A stretch of DNA of 64,000 bases, from positions 359,125 through 423,124 of the forward strand of contig NZ_LNYT01000007.1 in the NCBI RefSeq assembly GCF_001468125.1. Reading direction: 5' to 3'. This DNA comes from Legionella rubrilucens. GTDB taxonomy: Bacteria; Pseudomonadota; Gammaproteobacteria; Legionellales; Legionellaceae. A program made the position numbers and the translations under genes. Below the pieces are notes generated by a model. The model searched no databases, was not told where the DNA came from, and saw only the letters and a program-made list of their open reading frames with translations. This document shows, one piece after another, positions 40,993-50,109 of this stretch (position 1 is its first letter; every line of letters starts with the position of its first letter).

Positions 40993-42041
40993 ATGATAAT
41001 CATAAAGAATTAATCAGTATTGGTTTGACCATCAGTATTGTGCTGTTGGCGCTCTTTATTATTCACCGCTTTATCCCGTCGATTGTCTGGGCAGCGATTA
41101 TTGCCATTGCCACCTACCCGCTTTACAAGCGATGGCGCCATTTCTTTGCTTCCCAGGATACCTGGGCTGCCCTGTTGTTTACCACCCTGTTGGCCTTGCT
41201 GTTTATCCTGCCTTTAAGCTGGTTAGTCAGCCTGCTGGTGAAGGAGTCGCAATTGTTCATCAATTACCTCCAGACGCTGAACAAAGAAGGCGGAGCGGCA
41301 CCGGGCATGCTAAAGCAAATTCCCATCATTGGCAGTGAATTGACCGCTTACTGGAATGACAACATCGGTAAACCGGGGAGTGTCCGAAACCTGTTGTCCA
41401 ACATGCACCTGTCGTTGACTCCCGCGAGCTATTACATCAAACAGATCGGTATCAATCTGGCGCATCGTGGTTTTCAGGTGGGTTTTACTCTGCTGACTCT
41501 GTTTTTCTTTTTTCGTGACGGGGACAAATTGTACAAACAGATTAGCCATATCGGAGAATACTGTCTGGGGGAGCGCTGGTTTCGTTTTTCAGCCCGCCTG
41601 CCGTCAGCGCTCAGGGGAACAGTCAACGGAACCATCGTTGTGGGTTTGGGGGTTGGTGTTTTAATGGGCATCTGTTATGAACTGGTTGATTTCCCGGCGC
41701 CCACGCTCATCGGATTTGTTACCGCACTGGCGGCGATGATCCCTTTTGTAGCCCCTGTGGTTTTTGTCGTGGTTGCTCTGGTCCTGATTGCCAGCGGCAG
41801 CATGGTCAGTGCAATCATTGTGCTGGTTTGGGGCACCATTGTCATGTTTGTTGCAGACCATTTTGTTAAACCGGTACTCATCGGCGGTGCGATAGAACTT
41901 CCCTTTCTGGCTGTTCTCTTTGGCATCCTTGGCGGGGTTGAAACCTTGGGCTTGCTGGGATTGTTTATCGGGCCGATGATCATGGTGCTGTTCATTACCC
42001 TGTGGCAGGAACCCCAGGCTTTGCTCGCGCGTAATCCATGA
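40989..42041 (+). CDS. AI-2E family (PerM-like) transporter
   Basis: Inner membrane protein of 350 residues with about eight spans. It has the family's conserved segment near the C-terminus (VADHFVKPVLIGGAIELPFLAVLFGILGG). Members export autoinducer-2 or act as sodium/proton antiporters; the name does not fix the substrate. Its ATG overlaps the pgpA stop, so it is the last gene of the glyA block. Confidence 0.88.
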   Translation: MNDNHKELISIGLTISIVLLALFIIHRFIPSIVWAAIIAIATYPLYKRWRHFFASQDTWAALLFTTLLALLFILPLSWLVSLLVKESQLFINYLQTLNKEGGAAPGMLKQIPIIGSELTAYWNDNIGKPGSVRNLLSNMHLSLTPASYYIKQIGINLAHRGFQVGFTLLTLFFFFRDGDKLYKQISHIGEYCLGERWFRFSARLPSALRGTVNGTIVVGLGVGVLMGICYELVDFPAPTLIGFVTALAAMIPFVAPVVFVVVALVLIASGSMVSAIIVLVWGTIVMFVADHFVKPVLIGGAIELPFLAVLFGILGGVETLGLLGLFIGPMIMVLFITLWQEPQALLARNP

Positions 42042-42143
42042 CCGGAATTAAAGGACAAGCCCTTGTAATTTACACGCCAACCCCCATGTAGGGTGTAGAA
42101 AGGGGGCGAATGCTTCTGCGTTCAATGGTTTCAAGAGGTAAAT

Positions 42144-42410
42144 ATGAATAAAGATTGGCCCACACGCGACCGGGACATGCACATTGCGCAACAAATCATG
42201 GAACAGTATGCCAGTGAGCAAAACAGTGATTCCTTAGGATTGTTTGAGTTGGTGGTTAATCAGGAAGAGAAACGAATGAATTTTCGCTTATCTGCCTGGG
42301 TGTTAACCTTAGCTGAACACTTCAAGTCCCTTTATGGCGACACGCAGGGGGATTTTGTAACCCGTCAGGTCATTACGCGCTGTTTGACTCAAGGTCAGAC
42401 TGTGCATTAA
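42144..42410 (+). CDS. Small hypothetical protein
   Basis: A soluble, mostly helical protein of 88 residues (RDRDMHIAQQIMEQYASEQ; NFRLSAWVLTLAEHFKSLYGD). The family is not recognised. AGAGG lies before the ATG. It stands alone between the glyA operon and a convergent gene. Confidence 0.6.
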   Translation: MNKDWPTRDRDMHIAQQIMEQYASEQNSDSLGLFELVVNQEEKRMNFRLSAWVLTLAEHFKSLYGDTQGDFVTRQVITRCLTQGQTVH

Positions 42411-42414
42411 TTTC

Positions 42415-42442
42415 AACAGGATGCTGATTCTGGCATCCTGTT
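42415..42442. terminator. Hairpin between convergent genes
   Basis: AACAGGATGC / GCATCCTGTT, a 10-bp perfect stem with an 8-nt loop, starts 4 bp after the small gene's stop. The convergent binding-protein gene ends at 42484. It is probably a shared transcription end although T tracts are short. Confidence 0.5.
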
Positions 42443-42483
42443 AGCGGAATGGTTGCCTGCCTCGATCGAACATTCAAACCATG

Positions 42484-43230
42484 TTAAAAAAAGGCCATGT
42501 ATTTCTGATAATCACTTTTGAAAGCCGCGCTCTCGGCATAGTCCGTTATTGCCCGGTTAATTTCATTTAACAACACCGAATTGTTGCGGTTAACAGCCAC
42601 GCCCAAACCAAAGCCATAAGCAAACGGTTTACCTAAGGCCGTCAACGTGCCGGAGGATTGGCTTTGCCAGTAGAGGGCGGTGGGCGCGTCCATTAAAGCC
42701 AATTCAATGTCCCCATCATGAAGGGCGACAATCACATCGTCGAGATTATCATAGAGGGTGATTTGCGGATTGCTGATCAGACTGGCCAGAACATCCGGGA
42801 ATACCGTTCCTCCTTCCACGCCAATTTTACGATTTTTGAATAAGGCAATTTGAAAGGGTTCTTTCGCCAGTTCGGTGCGGCCAAGAAAGCGCGATTCACT
42901 GATGAGGTAGGGGATGGAAAAATTCACTTTAGTCAAACGCTCGGAAGTAATAATAATGGAACCCACGGCGGCTTCGGCCTGCCCGCTTTCCACGGCATCC
43001 AACAAGCGGTTAAAGGGCATGGGTTTGTATTGGCAGGTTCGATTGATCCGCTGACAAATATTTTCCATCATGGCAATATCAAAACCGTACAATTGCGAAT
43101 TGGCTCCGCGAAGGACAAAGGGCGGAGAAAAATTATCCACCGCGACAACCAAAGGGGGACCTGCCGAGTGCACAGGCAATGCCAGCAGCAGCAATAAAGC
43201 AAGTAGTAGTCGGGCTATCATCTGTTTCAA
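42484..43230 (-). CDS. Periplasmic solute-binding protein (SBP family 3)
   Basis: A protein of 248 residues with a signal peptide (ending VHSA) and the bacterial extracellular solute-binding family 3 fold: PPFVLRGANSQLYGFDIAMMENICQRINRTCQY, then a GSIIITSERLTKVNFSIPYL segment and AYGFGLGVAVNRNN. Such proteins bind amino acids for ABC importers. No permease or ATPase gene is adjacent, so it may work alone as an orphan receptor or with distant partners. Confidence 0.87.
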   Translation of the reverse strand: MKQMIARLLLALLLLLALPVHSAGPPLVVAVDNFSPPFVLRGANSQLYGFDIAMMENICQRINRTCQYKPMPFNRLLDAVESGQAEAAVGSIIITSERLTKVNFSIPYLISESRFLGRTELAKEPFQIALFKNRKIGVEGGTVFPDVLASLISNPQITLYDNLDDVIVALHDGDIELALMDAPTALYWQSQSSGTLTALGKPFAYGFGLGVAVNRNNSVLLNEINRAITDYAESAAFKSDYQKYMAFF

Positions 43231-43549
43231 ACTCCTTTGACTTATCCTGTAGTCAGTATAGCGTTATCTTGGGGGCTGTACCATGTGAAACGCATGTAAA
43301 AAAACGCCGCAGCAAGACAGCGCGGAAATGGCTGCAGCAACATCTGGCTCTGCTTGCACGGAGTAAAAAATCGTCAGGTGCTCGCCTGATCGCATCGCAT
43401 TACCGGCATTCACCTTGCCGGATGGTGGAATAAATTTCCTGCCCTACGGCTTGATTTTTGCCGGGGAGATTTTGTAAATTGTTGTTTGCTTTACAATAAT
43501 TATTTTTCGCTGACATGCAAAGCGAACTGCAACTGATACCAAGGAATTT
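43231..43549. other. 319-bp intergenic region with two small hairpins
   Basis: No gene is supported here. Two short stems sit in the middle: TCAGG/CCTGA near 43373-43390, and CCGGCA / TGCCGG a few bases further on. An A/T-rich stretch with TACAAT (43492-43497) about 50 bp before the methyltransferase start could hold its promoter. A TTGTAA 14 bp further up is a short-spaced -35 candidate. Confidence 0.35.
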
Positions 43550-44308
43550 ATGCTAAAACCAAACCGTGAAGCTTACCTGAATCTTTGCACGCAATTTTAT
43601 GATTTAAGCCGACCTTCTCCCCCAGAGAAGGCCTATCAATTTTACCGTTCCTATGTGAAAGAAGCGAAAGGGCTTATTCTCGAGCCGATGTGTGGTTCGG
43701 GACGTTTTTTACTGCCTCTCATAGAAGAAGGATTCAATGTCCATGGTTTTGATGCCAGCGAACACATGGTGACCGCGTTAAATACCAAGGCACAGATTAA
43801 AAATCTCGAACCGTTTGTGTGGATGGATTTTGTCGAGACCTTGTCGCGTCCGACTCAATACAACCTCATTTTTATTCCCGCGGGTTCCTTTGGATTGATC
43901 ACGCCCATTGATAAAATTGAACTGTCATTAAAAACACTCTATGAGCATCTCGAAGACAAGGGCATTTTACTGTTTGAGGTTGAAACTTCCTTTTCCCTGC
44001 CGCCGTTAGGCATCTGGCGCGGCTCCATTTGGGAACGACCCGATGGCAACTCAATCATTGCCAGTCATCTTGTCAATCTGAACAATTCCATCTGCCATGC
44101 CGTTGGACGTTATGAATTGGTGGAAATGAATTCCATTACCCATACTGAAATCGAAGAATTTAAACTCAGGCTATATGATAATCCTTCCATTTTGATTGAG
44201 ATTTTAAGGCAGGTTGGCTTTAAAAAAATTAAAATAATGAAAGCCTACGATCGCAATGAAAAACCGGGTCAAAAGGATGCGTCAATCCTTTTTGAATGCA
44301 GAAAATAA
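43550..44308 (+). CDS. Class I SAM-dependent methyltransferase
   Basis: A protein of 252 residues with a Rossmann SAM-binding fold. Motif I is LEPMCGSGRFLLPLIEEGFNVHGFDASEHMV (in full at residues ~43-73). The acceptor is unknown. AAGGA precedes the ATG. It is followed after 16 bp by a VOC-family gene, and the two may be co-transcribed. Confidence 0.85.
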   Translation: MLKPNREAYLNLCTQFYDLSRPSPPEKAYQFYRSYVKEAKGLILEPMCGSGRFLLPLIEEGFNVHGFDASEHMVTALNTKAQIKNLEPFVWMDFVETLSRPTQYNLIFIPAGSFGLITPIDKIELSLKTLYEHLEDKGILLFEVETSFSLPPLGIWRGSIWERPDGNSIIASHLVNLNNSICHAVGRYELVEMNSITHTEIEEFKLRLYDNPSILIEILRQVGFKKIKIMKAYDRNEKPGQKDASILFECRK

Positions 44309-44324
44309 GCGGGAGGCAGAGGCA

Positions 44325-44762
44325 ATGGAAAGCGTGCAGGAACGTGAGATGTTTGTGAATTTGCCGGTTAAGGATTTATCCAAAACCATTGATTTTTTCA
44401 AACAACTGGGATTTGAATTCAATCCTCAATTCAGTGATGAAAATGCAACCTGCATGGTGATTGGCAAACATAATTTTGCCATGCTTTTGACGGAACCTTT
44501 TTTCAAGGGATTTACGCCCCACCATGAGATAGCTGATGCAGCACGGAGCAAGGAAGTCCTGGTGGCGGTGTCCCTGGAGAGCCGTGAAGCAGTGGACAAC
44601 ATGATGAAACAGGCGATCGCGGCTGACGGTAAAGAGTACCGTCCCAGACAGGACCTGGGGTGGATGTACGGTTGTGCCTTTCAGGACATTGATGGCCATG
44701 TGTGGGAACCCTTCTACATGGACATGAACGCCATGCCAGACCCCATGAAAAAGACTGATTAA
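44325..44762 (+). CDS. VOC-family (glyoxalase/extradiol dioxygenase fold) protein
   Basis: A protein of 145 residues with the paired beta-alpha-beta-beta-beta modules of the vicinal oxygen chelate fold (FVNLPVKDLSKTIDFFKQLGF; MYGCAFQDIDGHVWEPFYMD). This matches the small uncharacterised 'glyoxalase-like' relatives of bleomycin-resistance proteins. ATG 44325 with GGGAGG upstream decides the start; in-frame codons further upstream overlap the methyltransferase gene. Confidence 0.83.
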   Translation: MESVQEREMFVNLPVKDLSKTIDFFKQLGFEFNPQFSDENATCMVIGKHNFAMLLTEPFFKGFTPHHEIADAARSKEVLVAVSLESREAVDNMMKQAIAADGKEYRPRQDLGWMYGCAFQDIDGHVWEPFYMDMNAMPDPMKKTD

Positions 44763-44764
44763 GC

Positions 44765-47542
44765 GTGGAGACAGACCGTGCGCTTTCATGCGCCATTCCC
44801 CAATCGCTGCACCACAGAACGGCTTTATTTGAACGGCATTTTGCCTCGCTCAATCACCCTCTGCGTGCCGCTGTATGCAAATTGCTTGTCGTTAGCGATT
44901 ACGCCTGTCATCAACTGGATACGTTGACTGAGTTATTAAAAACGGACGAGGGCGTGAATGGGCTTTCCTGCGAGGACTATCATCGGCTGGCCAATGAATT
45001 GCTGACGCAGGCGACGCTGGCTTCCTTTTCACGTCAGCTTCGCCAGTTCCGCCACCGGCATTTTCTGCGTCTCCTGCTTCGCGAGTACGCAGGTCTTGCG
45101 ACCACCACAAACACTATGACCAGTTGGTCTCATTGCGCAGATGCTCTCATTTTAACCACCTTGCGGTTTTGTCATCAGGAACTGGTGGAACGGTTTGGCA
45201 TACCCTGTGATGCGGAAGGCAATCCTGTCTGTCTTTATACGATTGCCATGGGCAAGTTAGGCGGGCAGGAGCTCAATTATTCTTCCGACATCGATTTGAT
45301 TTTTGCTTACTCAGCGGCCGGGCAGACCCAGGGCCCGCAATCAATCACTAATCAGCAGTACTTCACCAAAATCGTGCAGATGTTCATGCAGTTGTTTCAG
45401 GAGCCAACGCCTGAGGGATTCGTGTTTCGTGTGGATTTACGCCTGCGACCTAACGGTGAAAGCGGGGCATTGGTCAGTTCCTTGACGGCGCTTGAAACCT
45501 ATTATCAGGAGCAGGGACGGGATTGGGAGCGTTATGCCATGGCTAAAGCGCGCGTTATCTGTGCGCCTGAAGATGCACCACCAGCCTGGTTTGAACGGCT
45601 GATTGTACCCTTTGTTTATCGCCGCTATGTCGATTTTTCCGTGATTGAATCCTTGCGCAGCATGAAGGCTTTGATTGAGAGGGAAATTCAACTGAACCCC
45701 AGACTGAATGACATTAAACGAGGCCTTGGGGGAATACGCGAGATTGAATTTGTGATTCAGAATATCCAGTTAATTCGCGGCGGACGCCTGCCGCCTCTGC
45801 GTCAACCCAATGCGCTGAATGCTCTGGACGCGTTGCGGCGCTGCAAATTGTTGCCGCGAACCGGTATTTTACGAGAGGCCTATCTTTTTTTGCGCAGACT
45901 GGAAAATTGCTTGCAAAGCGAGAATGATCAACAAACCCATGCCTTGCCGACGCATCCGGTTAAACAGGATCAAATCGCCCTGGCCATGGAGTATGAAAGC
46001 TTCAATGAACTGCTGAATCGTCTGCATCAATTTCAACGGATTGTCAGTACCACTTTTCATACCGCCATGGGCAAGGCCGATGCCTATGAAGATCGGGAAC
46101 GCCTGTTAAGCCATCAGTTGACCAGCCTTTGGCAGGGGCATGTGGAACGTGCGATGGCGGTGAATCTGTTATCCAGTTTAGGTTATCGGAATGCAGAACG
46201 CTGTTACCAGATGATTCATGCCTTTCGCCATGCGCCGCGATGCCGGCGTCTCAATCAGGCAGCGCGCATGCGGCTTGACCGTTTTATGGTGCTGCTTCTG
46301 CAGGAATTGACCCAGGTTCCTGATGCCGAGTCGGTTCTATTGCAGGTCATGCACCTTCTCGAAAACATTGTAGGCCGCAGCGCTTACCTTGCACTGCTTG
46401 CTGAAAATCCGCAGGCGTTGAAGGAATTGCTGCACTGGTTTGCAGAAAGCCCGTTTATTACCTCCCTGCTAGTGAATTATCCTTTCTTAATGGAAGTGCT
46501 GCTGGATAAGGAGCGCAATTGGCGTGCTCCCAGCCGCAATCAATTGGCTCAGCAACTTCAAAATCAATTAAGCCATGTCAGTGAAATGGACCTTCAGGAA
46601 GATGTGTTACGGCAGTTTAAATTAACACAATGGCTGTTGGCAGCCCGTGCGGAAATGGATGGCCGCATGGATGCAGTTAAGGCTGGCCGCTTTTTAGCGG
46701 ATGTGGCGGAAGTGATTGTGATTCAGGTGATTAATCACGCTTGTCGCGAGTTGAGTCTTCGTTACCCTGAAATGGCCGGTATTACCAATCGATTTGATGT
46801 GATTGCCTACGGTAAACTGGGCAGTATGGAGATGAATTACAATTCCGATCTGGATTTGGTTTTTGTTCATGATGTTCCCTTTGAACAGGAAGGACTGGTG
46901 AACCGTCTGTCGCAAAAAATCATTCACATGTTAACGACGCGTTCACAGTTCGGTATTCTTTATGCCGTGGATACCCGTCTTAGACCCTCGGGTTCGGCTG
47001 GTTTGCTGGTCAGTCCTTTGACCGCCTTTCTGGAGTATCAACGCAAACAGGCCTGGACCTGGGAACATCAGGCGCTGGTTCGAAGCCGTCTTCTCTATGG
47101 CAACAGAAAAAGTCGACACCTGTTTAATCAATTGAAGAAAGACATCCTGTTATTACCGCGTAAGTGGCAGAAAACAGCCGAGGAAGTTCAGACCATGCGC
47201 GAAAAGATGAGCCGCAATCTGGCGAAAGAGGAAGGCAGGGACATTAAACATGCCAGGGGCGGGCTTATTGATTTGGAGTTTCTGGTGCAGTTTTTAGTGT
47301 TATGCAGCGCAGAAAGTTCCCTGGCACGCTACACGAACACCCTGCAGCTTCTCCAGCAACTGGCCATTGCTAAAAAAATAAGCCCCAGTCGATTTAACCG
47401 GCTGAAAGAGGCTTACAAAACCTACCACAAACGGCTGCACCATCAATTGCTGGGACTGCACGCTGACAGCAAGGGCTTGTCAGACCATCAGCGCCAGGTC
47501 CGAGATATCAGCGCTGCAATTTATCCCTTGAGCCGGGATTAA
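44765..47542 (+). CDS. glnE: Glutamine synthetase adenylyltransferase/deadenylase
   Basis: Bifunctional enzyme that adenylylates and deadenylylates glutamine synthetase under PII control. It has 925 residues (E. coli 946). Two nucleotidyltransferase domains are evident, with GKLGGQELNYSSDIDLIF at ~163 (deadenylylation) and GKLGSMEMNYNSDLDLVF at ~682 (adenylylation), each followed by its glutamate-ammonia ligase C-terminal domain. The start is GTG at 44765, 2 bp after the VOC gene stop. Confidence 0.96.
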   Translation: METDRALSCAIPQSLHHRTALFERHFASLNHPLRAAVCKLLVVSDYACHQLDTLTELLKTDEGVNGLSCEDYHRLANELLTQATLASFSRQLRQFRHRHFLRLLLREYAGLATTTNTMTSWSHCADALILTTLRFCHQELVERFGIPCDAEGNPVCLYTIAMGKLGGQELNYSSDIDLIFAYSAAGQTQGPQSITNQQYFTKIVQMFMQLFQEPTPEGFVFRVDLRLRPNGESGALVSSLTALETYYQEQGRDWERYAMAKARVICAPEDAPPAWFERLIVPFVYRRYVDFSVIESLRSMKALIEREIQLNPRLNDIKRGLGGIREIEFVIQNIQLIRGGRLPPLRQPNALNALDALRRCKLLPRTGILREAYLFLRRLENCLQSENDQQTHALPTHPVKQDQIALAMEYESFNELLNRLHQFQRIVSTTFHTAMGKADAYEDRERLLSHQLTSLWQGHVERAMAVNLLSSLGYRNAERCYQMIHAFRHAPRCRRLNQAARMRLDRFMVLLLQELTQVPDAESVLLQVMHLLENIVGRSAYLALLAENPQALKELLHWFAESPFITSLLVNYPFLMEVLLDKERNWRAPSRNQLAQQLQNQLSHVSEMDLQEDVLRQFKLTQWLLAARAEMDGRMDAVKAGRFLADVAEVIVIQVINHACRELSLRYPEMAGITNRFDVIAYGKLGSMEMNYNSDLDLVFVHDVPFEQEGLVNRLSQKIIHMLTTRSQFGILYAVDTRLRPSGSAGLLVSPLTAFLEYQRKQAWTWEHQALVRSRLLYGNRKSRHLFNQLKKDILLLPRKWQKTAEEVQTMREKMSRNLAKEEGRDIKHARGGLIDLEFLVQFLVLCSAESSLARYTNTLQLLQQLAIAKKISPSRFNRLKEAYKTYHKRLHHQLLGLHADSKGLSDHQRQVRDISAAIYPLSRD

Positions 47543-47670
47543 GTCCCTGATTTTGTAGAAATCAAATTCGAACACCGGCACGCATGACTCATTTGCAGGG
47601 CGACAGATGGTTTGGTATTAAACAAATAGATTATAATATGGCTCTTGTGTTGGTATAAAGAGCGAATATT

Positions 47671-48684
47671 ATGAGCGCATCTCACATTTCTTATTTATTA
47701 AGTCTCGATAAAGCCAGACGCCGTGAGCAGCTTTTGTCAACAGTGAAGCAGTTGCCGCTAGACGAATTGATGGATTGTTTCTCGTTCTTTATGGGCAATG
47801 ATCCAATAAAAAAATCCGATTTAACCGCTTATCAGGCGACTAAACCGTTTGTATTGGTTGGCACGTCCATTTTTGGGGCGGTTGCCATTGCCTGCCATTT
47901 GGGAGAACAGCTGAGTACGCCTCCACAAGTCGTTATTGTTGACTTAAGTCCTCAAGTCGCTAAAAGCTGGGATTTAATTAAATCCTATTTTATGGCCAGC
48001 GCAGAAACCAACCCTGAACTGGCGGTAAAAGGGTTTTGGGACCTGTTACAGAGGAATCGACCCAATGAGTTTTCCATGGATGGCAATTCAGAGAATTTAT
48101 GTGATTTTTTGCTTGGCCTGATTGAGCAATACGGGCTTGTGCGTTTTAAGCAAATCGTCATTGAAGCGGTCATTATTAAACAAAGTTGGGGGCATGAAGT
48201 CACGTTTCAGCGGATCCGGGATGTTTATAAGGGTATGGATATTGTGGCTTACCCTTCCAATATTATTCATTGTATCCACGATTTAAAAACCCAAAAAGAC
48301 GTGGCTCGCTGCGTTAACCTGTTGCGGCCCGTGTTGTCTATTCAGACGAATTTACAGCAGGGTGAACCCACGCAACTGCATTTAATGAATGACAATTCAA
48401 TCAAAACCATTATGAGAACGTTAGGTCCCGGTCCTTTTCTTGAAGGCATCGATAAACTCGCCTTTGAAAGCGAATTTTTAGCGCCCAGTCCGAGCATACC
48501 GGCCGTGGTGGTAAAACCCGGCAGCGTCCCTGGAACCTTGTTCGCTCAATCAGTGAAAAAGGAAGAAGGGCTGAAAGCCGAAACCGATTATGCCTCAGTA
48601 ACGATGGGTTCGCTCGACAACAACGACCAGGGGAGCGAGAGGCTCCACGGGTTGCAGGACAGTTGCAGTACCCGGATTAATTAA
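47671..48684 (+). CDS. Hypothetical protein, possible Rossmann-like fold
   Basis: Not recognised. It has 337 residues with no signal peptide or membrane span. Residues ~60-100 ([20 protein letters not shown] then [14 protein letters not shown]) look like a nucleotide- or SAM-binding beta-alpha-beta unit. A later strand FPYPSNIIH-like segment ([13 protein letters not shown]) may be its fourth strand. The C-terminal ~45 residues are polar and disordered, with Lys/Glu and Ser, as in many Legionella effectors. TATAAT at 47632-47637 precedes it. It overlaps rimO tail-to-tail by 8 bp. Confidence 0.6.
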   Translation: MSASHISYLLSLDKARRREQLLSTVKQLPLDELMDCFSFFMGNDPIKKSDLTAYQATKPFVLVGTSIFGAVAIACHLGEQLSTPPQVVIVDLSPQVAKSWDLIKSYFMASAETNPELAVKGFWDLLQRNRPNEFSMDGNSENLCDFLLGLIEQYGLVRFKQIVIEAVIIKQSWGHEVTFQRIRDVYKGMDIVAYPSNIIHCIHDLKTQKDVARCVNLLRPVLSIQTNLQQGEPTQLHLMNDNSIKTIMRTLGPGPFLEGIDKLAFESEFLAPSPSIPAVVVKPGSVPGTLFAQSVKKEEGLKAETDYASVTMGSLDNNDQGSERLHGLQDSCSTRIN

Positions 48685-49984
48685 ACTCCGCATACAAATC
48701 ATAATCATCACTGTCAACAATGGTGACATCGGCAAGGCTTCCGGCTTTCATGGATTCATCAAAGGGCAGGTAAACAAGACCGTCAATTTCAGGCGCATCA
48801 CTTTTGCTGCGCGCAATGATTTGATCGTCCTCAATGTTGTCGATAAGGACGGTCTGGCGAGTGCCGATTTTAGCGGCCAGCTTTTCACGGCTGATTTCCG
48901 CCTGAACCTGCATGAAACGGTGATAGCGCTCTTCCTTAATCTCATCGGGTATCGGGTTAGGCAACTGATTGGCCTCTGCACCTTCAACGGGAGAGTACTG
49001 GAAACAGCCTACGCGATCCAGCCGTGCCTCGTTAAGAAAAGCAAGCAGTTCCTCGAATTCGTCCTCTGTTTCACCCGGGAAGCCGACAATGAACGTGGAA
49101 CGCAACGTAATGTCCGGACAAATTTCCCGCCATTTTTTAATGCGAGCCAGGGTGTTTTCACTGCTGGCCGGGCGTTTCATGGCTTTTAACACCCGGGTGC
49201 TGGCATGCTGCAAGGGAATATCGAGGTAAGGGAGAATCAGCCCGTCACGCATCAGGGGAATAATGTCATCGACATGGGGGTAGGGGTAAACATAATGCAG
49301 ACGTACCCACAACCCCAGCTCACCCAATTGCTGGCACAGATCATAAAAACGGGTCTGCACCGTTTGGCCTTGCCAATCGATTTCCTGGTAACGGGTATCC
49401 ACGCCATAAGCGCTGGTATCCTGAGAAATCACCAGCAACTCCTGAACGCCGGCGTCTTTGAGGCGTTTGGCTTCGGATAAAACCTGAGCCATGGGGTAGC
49501 TTTGCAATTTGCCGCGCATGGTCGGGATGATGCAGAAGGTGCATTTCTGATTGCAGCCTTCTGAAATTTTTAAATACGCGTAATGACGCGGGGTGAGTTT
49601 AATGCCTTGCGGAGGCACCAATTGGGTAAAGGGATCCGCGGGTGGCGGCAAGTGGCGGTGAACGGCACGCACGACGTCTTCATAAGCATGGGCGCCGCTG
49701 ATGTGAAGCACATCCGGGCAGGCTTCACGAATTAAATCCGCTTTGGCGCCAAGACAGCCCGTTACAATCACCCGGCCATTTTCAGCCATGGCTTCCTTAA
49801 TGGTATCCAGCGATTCCGTCACGGCGGCATCGATAAAACCGCAGGTATTGACGACCACAACGCCGGCATCCTCGTAAGTGGAAACCAGATCATAGCCCTG
49901 GGCCCGCAGTTGGGTGATGATACGCTCAGAGTCCACTAAGGCTTTTGGACAACCCAGACTGACAAAACCCACGCGATGATTCAT
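48677..49984 (-). CDS. rimO: Ribosomal protein S12 methylthiotransferase
   Basis: Radical-SAM enzyme that adds a methylthio group to Asp88 of ribosomal protein S12. It has 435 residues. The N-terminal UPF0004 domain has its cysteines ([21 protein letters not shown]). The radical SAM motif is CNQKCTFC near 144-151. A TRAM domain ends the protein. The length and the SxxE/DSERI context separate it from MiaB. It has its own promoter and a structured leader upstream. Confidence 0.96.
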   Translation of the reverse strand: MNHRVGFVSLGCPKALVDSERIITQLRAQGYDLVSTYEDAGVVVVNTCGFIDAAVTESLDTIKEAMAENGRVIVTGCLGAKADLIREACPDVLHISGAHAYEDVVRAVHRHLPPPADPFTQLVPPQGIKLTPRHYAYLKISEGCNQKCTFCIIPTMRGKLQSYPMAQVLSEAKRLKDAGVQELLVISQDTSAYGVDTRYQEIDWQGQTVQTRFYDLCQQLGELGLWVRLHYVYPYPHVDDIIPLMRDGLILPYLDIPLQHASTRVLKAMKRPASSENTLARIKKWREICPDITLRSTFIVGFPGETEDEFEELLAFLNEARLDRVGCFQYSPVEGAEANQLPNPIPDEIKEERYHRFMQVQAEISREKLAAKIGTRQTVLIDNIEDDQIIARSKSDAPEIDGLVYLPFDESMKAGSLADVTIVDSDDYDLYAEFN

Positions 49985-50009
49985 GCTTATTCCTCAATAC
50001 TGTCGCGGC

Positions 50010-50054
50010 GGTTGCCTTTTCCCAAGGCAACCTGATAGACAGTTAGCTAACTGT
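50010..50054 (-). promoter_or_regulatory. Two consecutive stems in the rimO leader
   Basis: ACAGTTAGCTAACTGT (50039-50054) is a perfect 16-bp palindrome, preceded on the minus strand by seven T. GGTTGCCTT / AAGGCAACC (50010-50018 and 50024-50032) is a 9-bp stem with a 5-nt loop. Both lie between the predicted transcription start and the rimO ATG, so they would fold in the 5' leader. The palindrome could also be an operator. Confidence 0.45.
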
Positions 50055-50069
50055 AAAAAAAGTGGGCTA

Positions 50070-50099
50070 ATTATACGCTTGTAGAGGGTAATTTGTCTA
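50070..50099 (-). promoter_or_regulatory. Probable rimO promoter
   Basis: On the minus strand, TAGACA (50099-50094), 18 bp and TATAAT (50075-50070) form a sigma-70-type promoter 85 bp before the rimO start codon. Confidence 0.55.
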
Positions 50100-50109
50100 A
50101 TTCTAAATG

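Noticed and set aside
43276-43433. Basic open frame on the plus strand in the gap after the solute-binding gene
   Set aside because: No start signal or recognisable family. It begins inside the opposite gene and looks like chance coding.
43360-43440. Two tandem small hairpins considered as a repeat element or CRISPR remnant
   Set aside because: The stems are short and different in sequence, with no repeated unit or spacer pattern.
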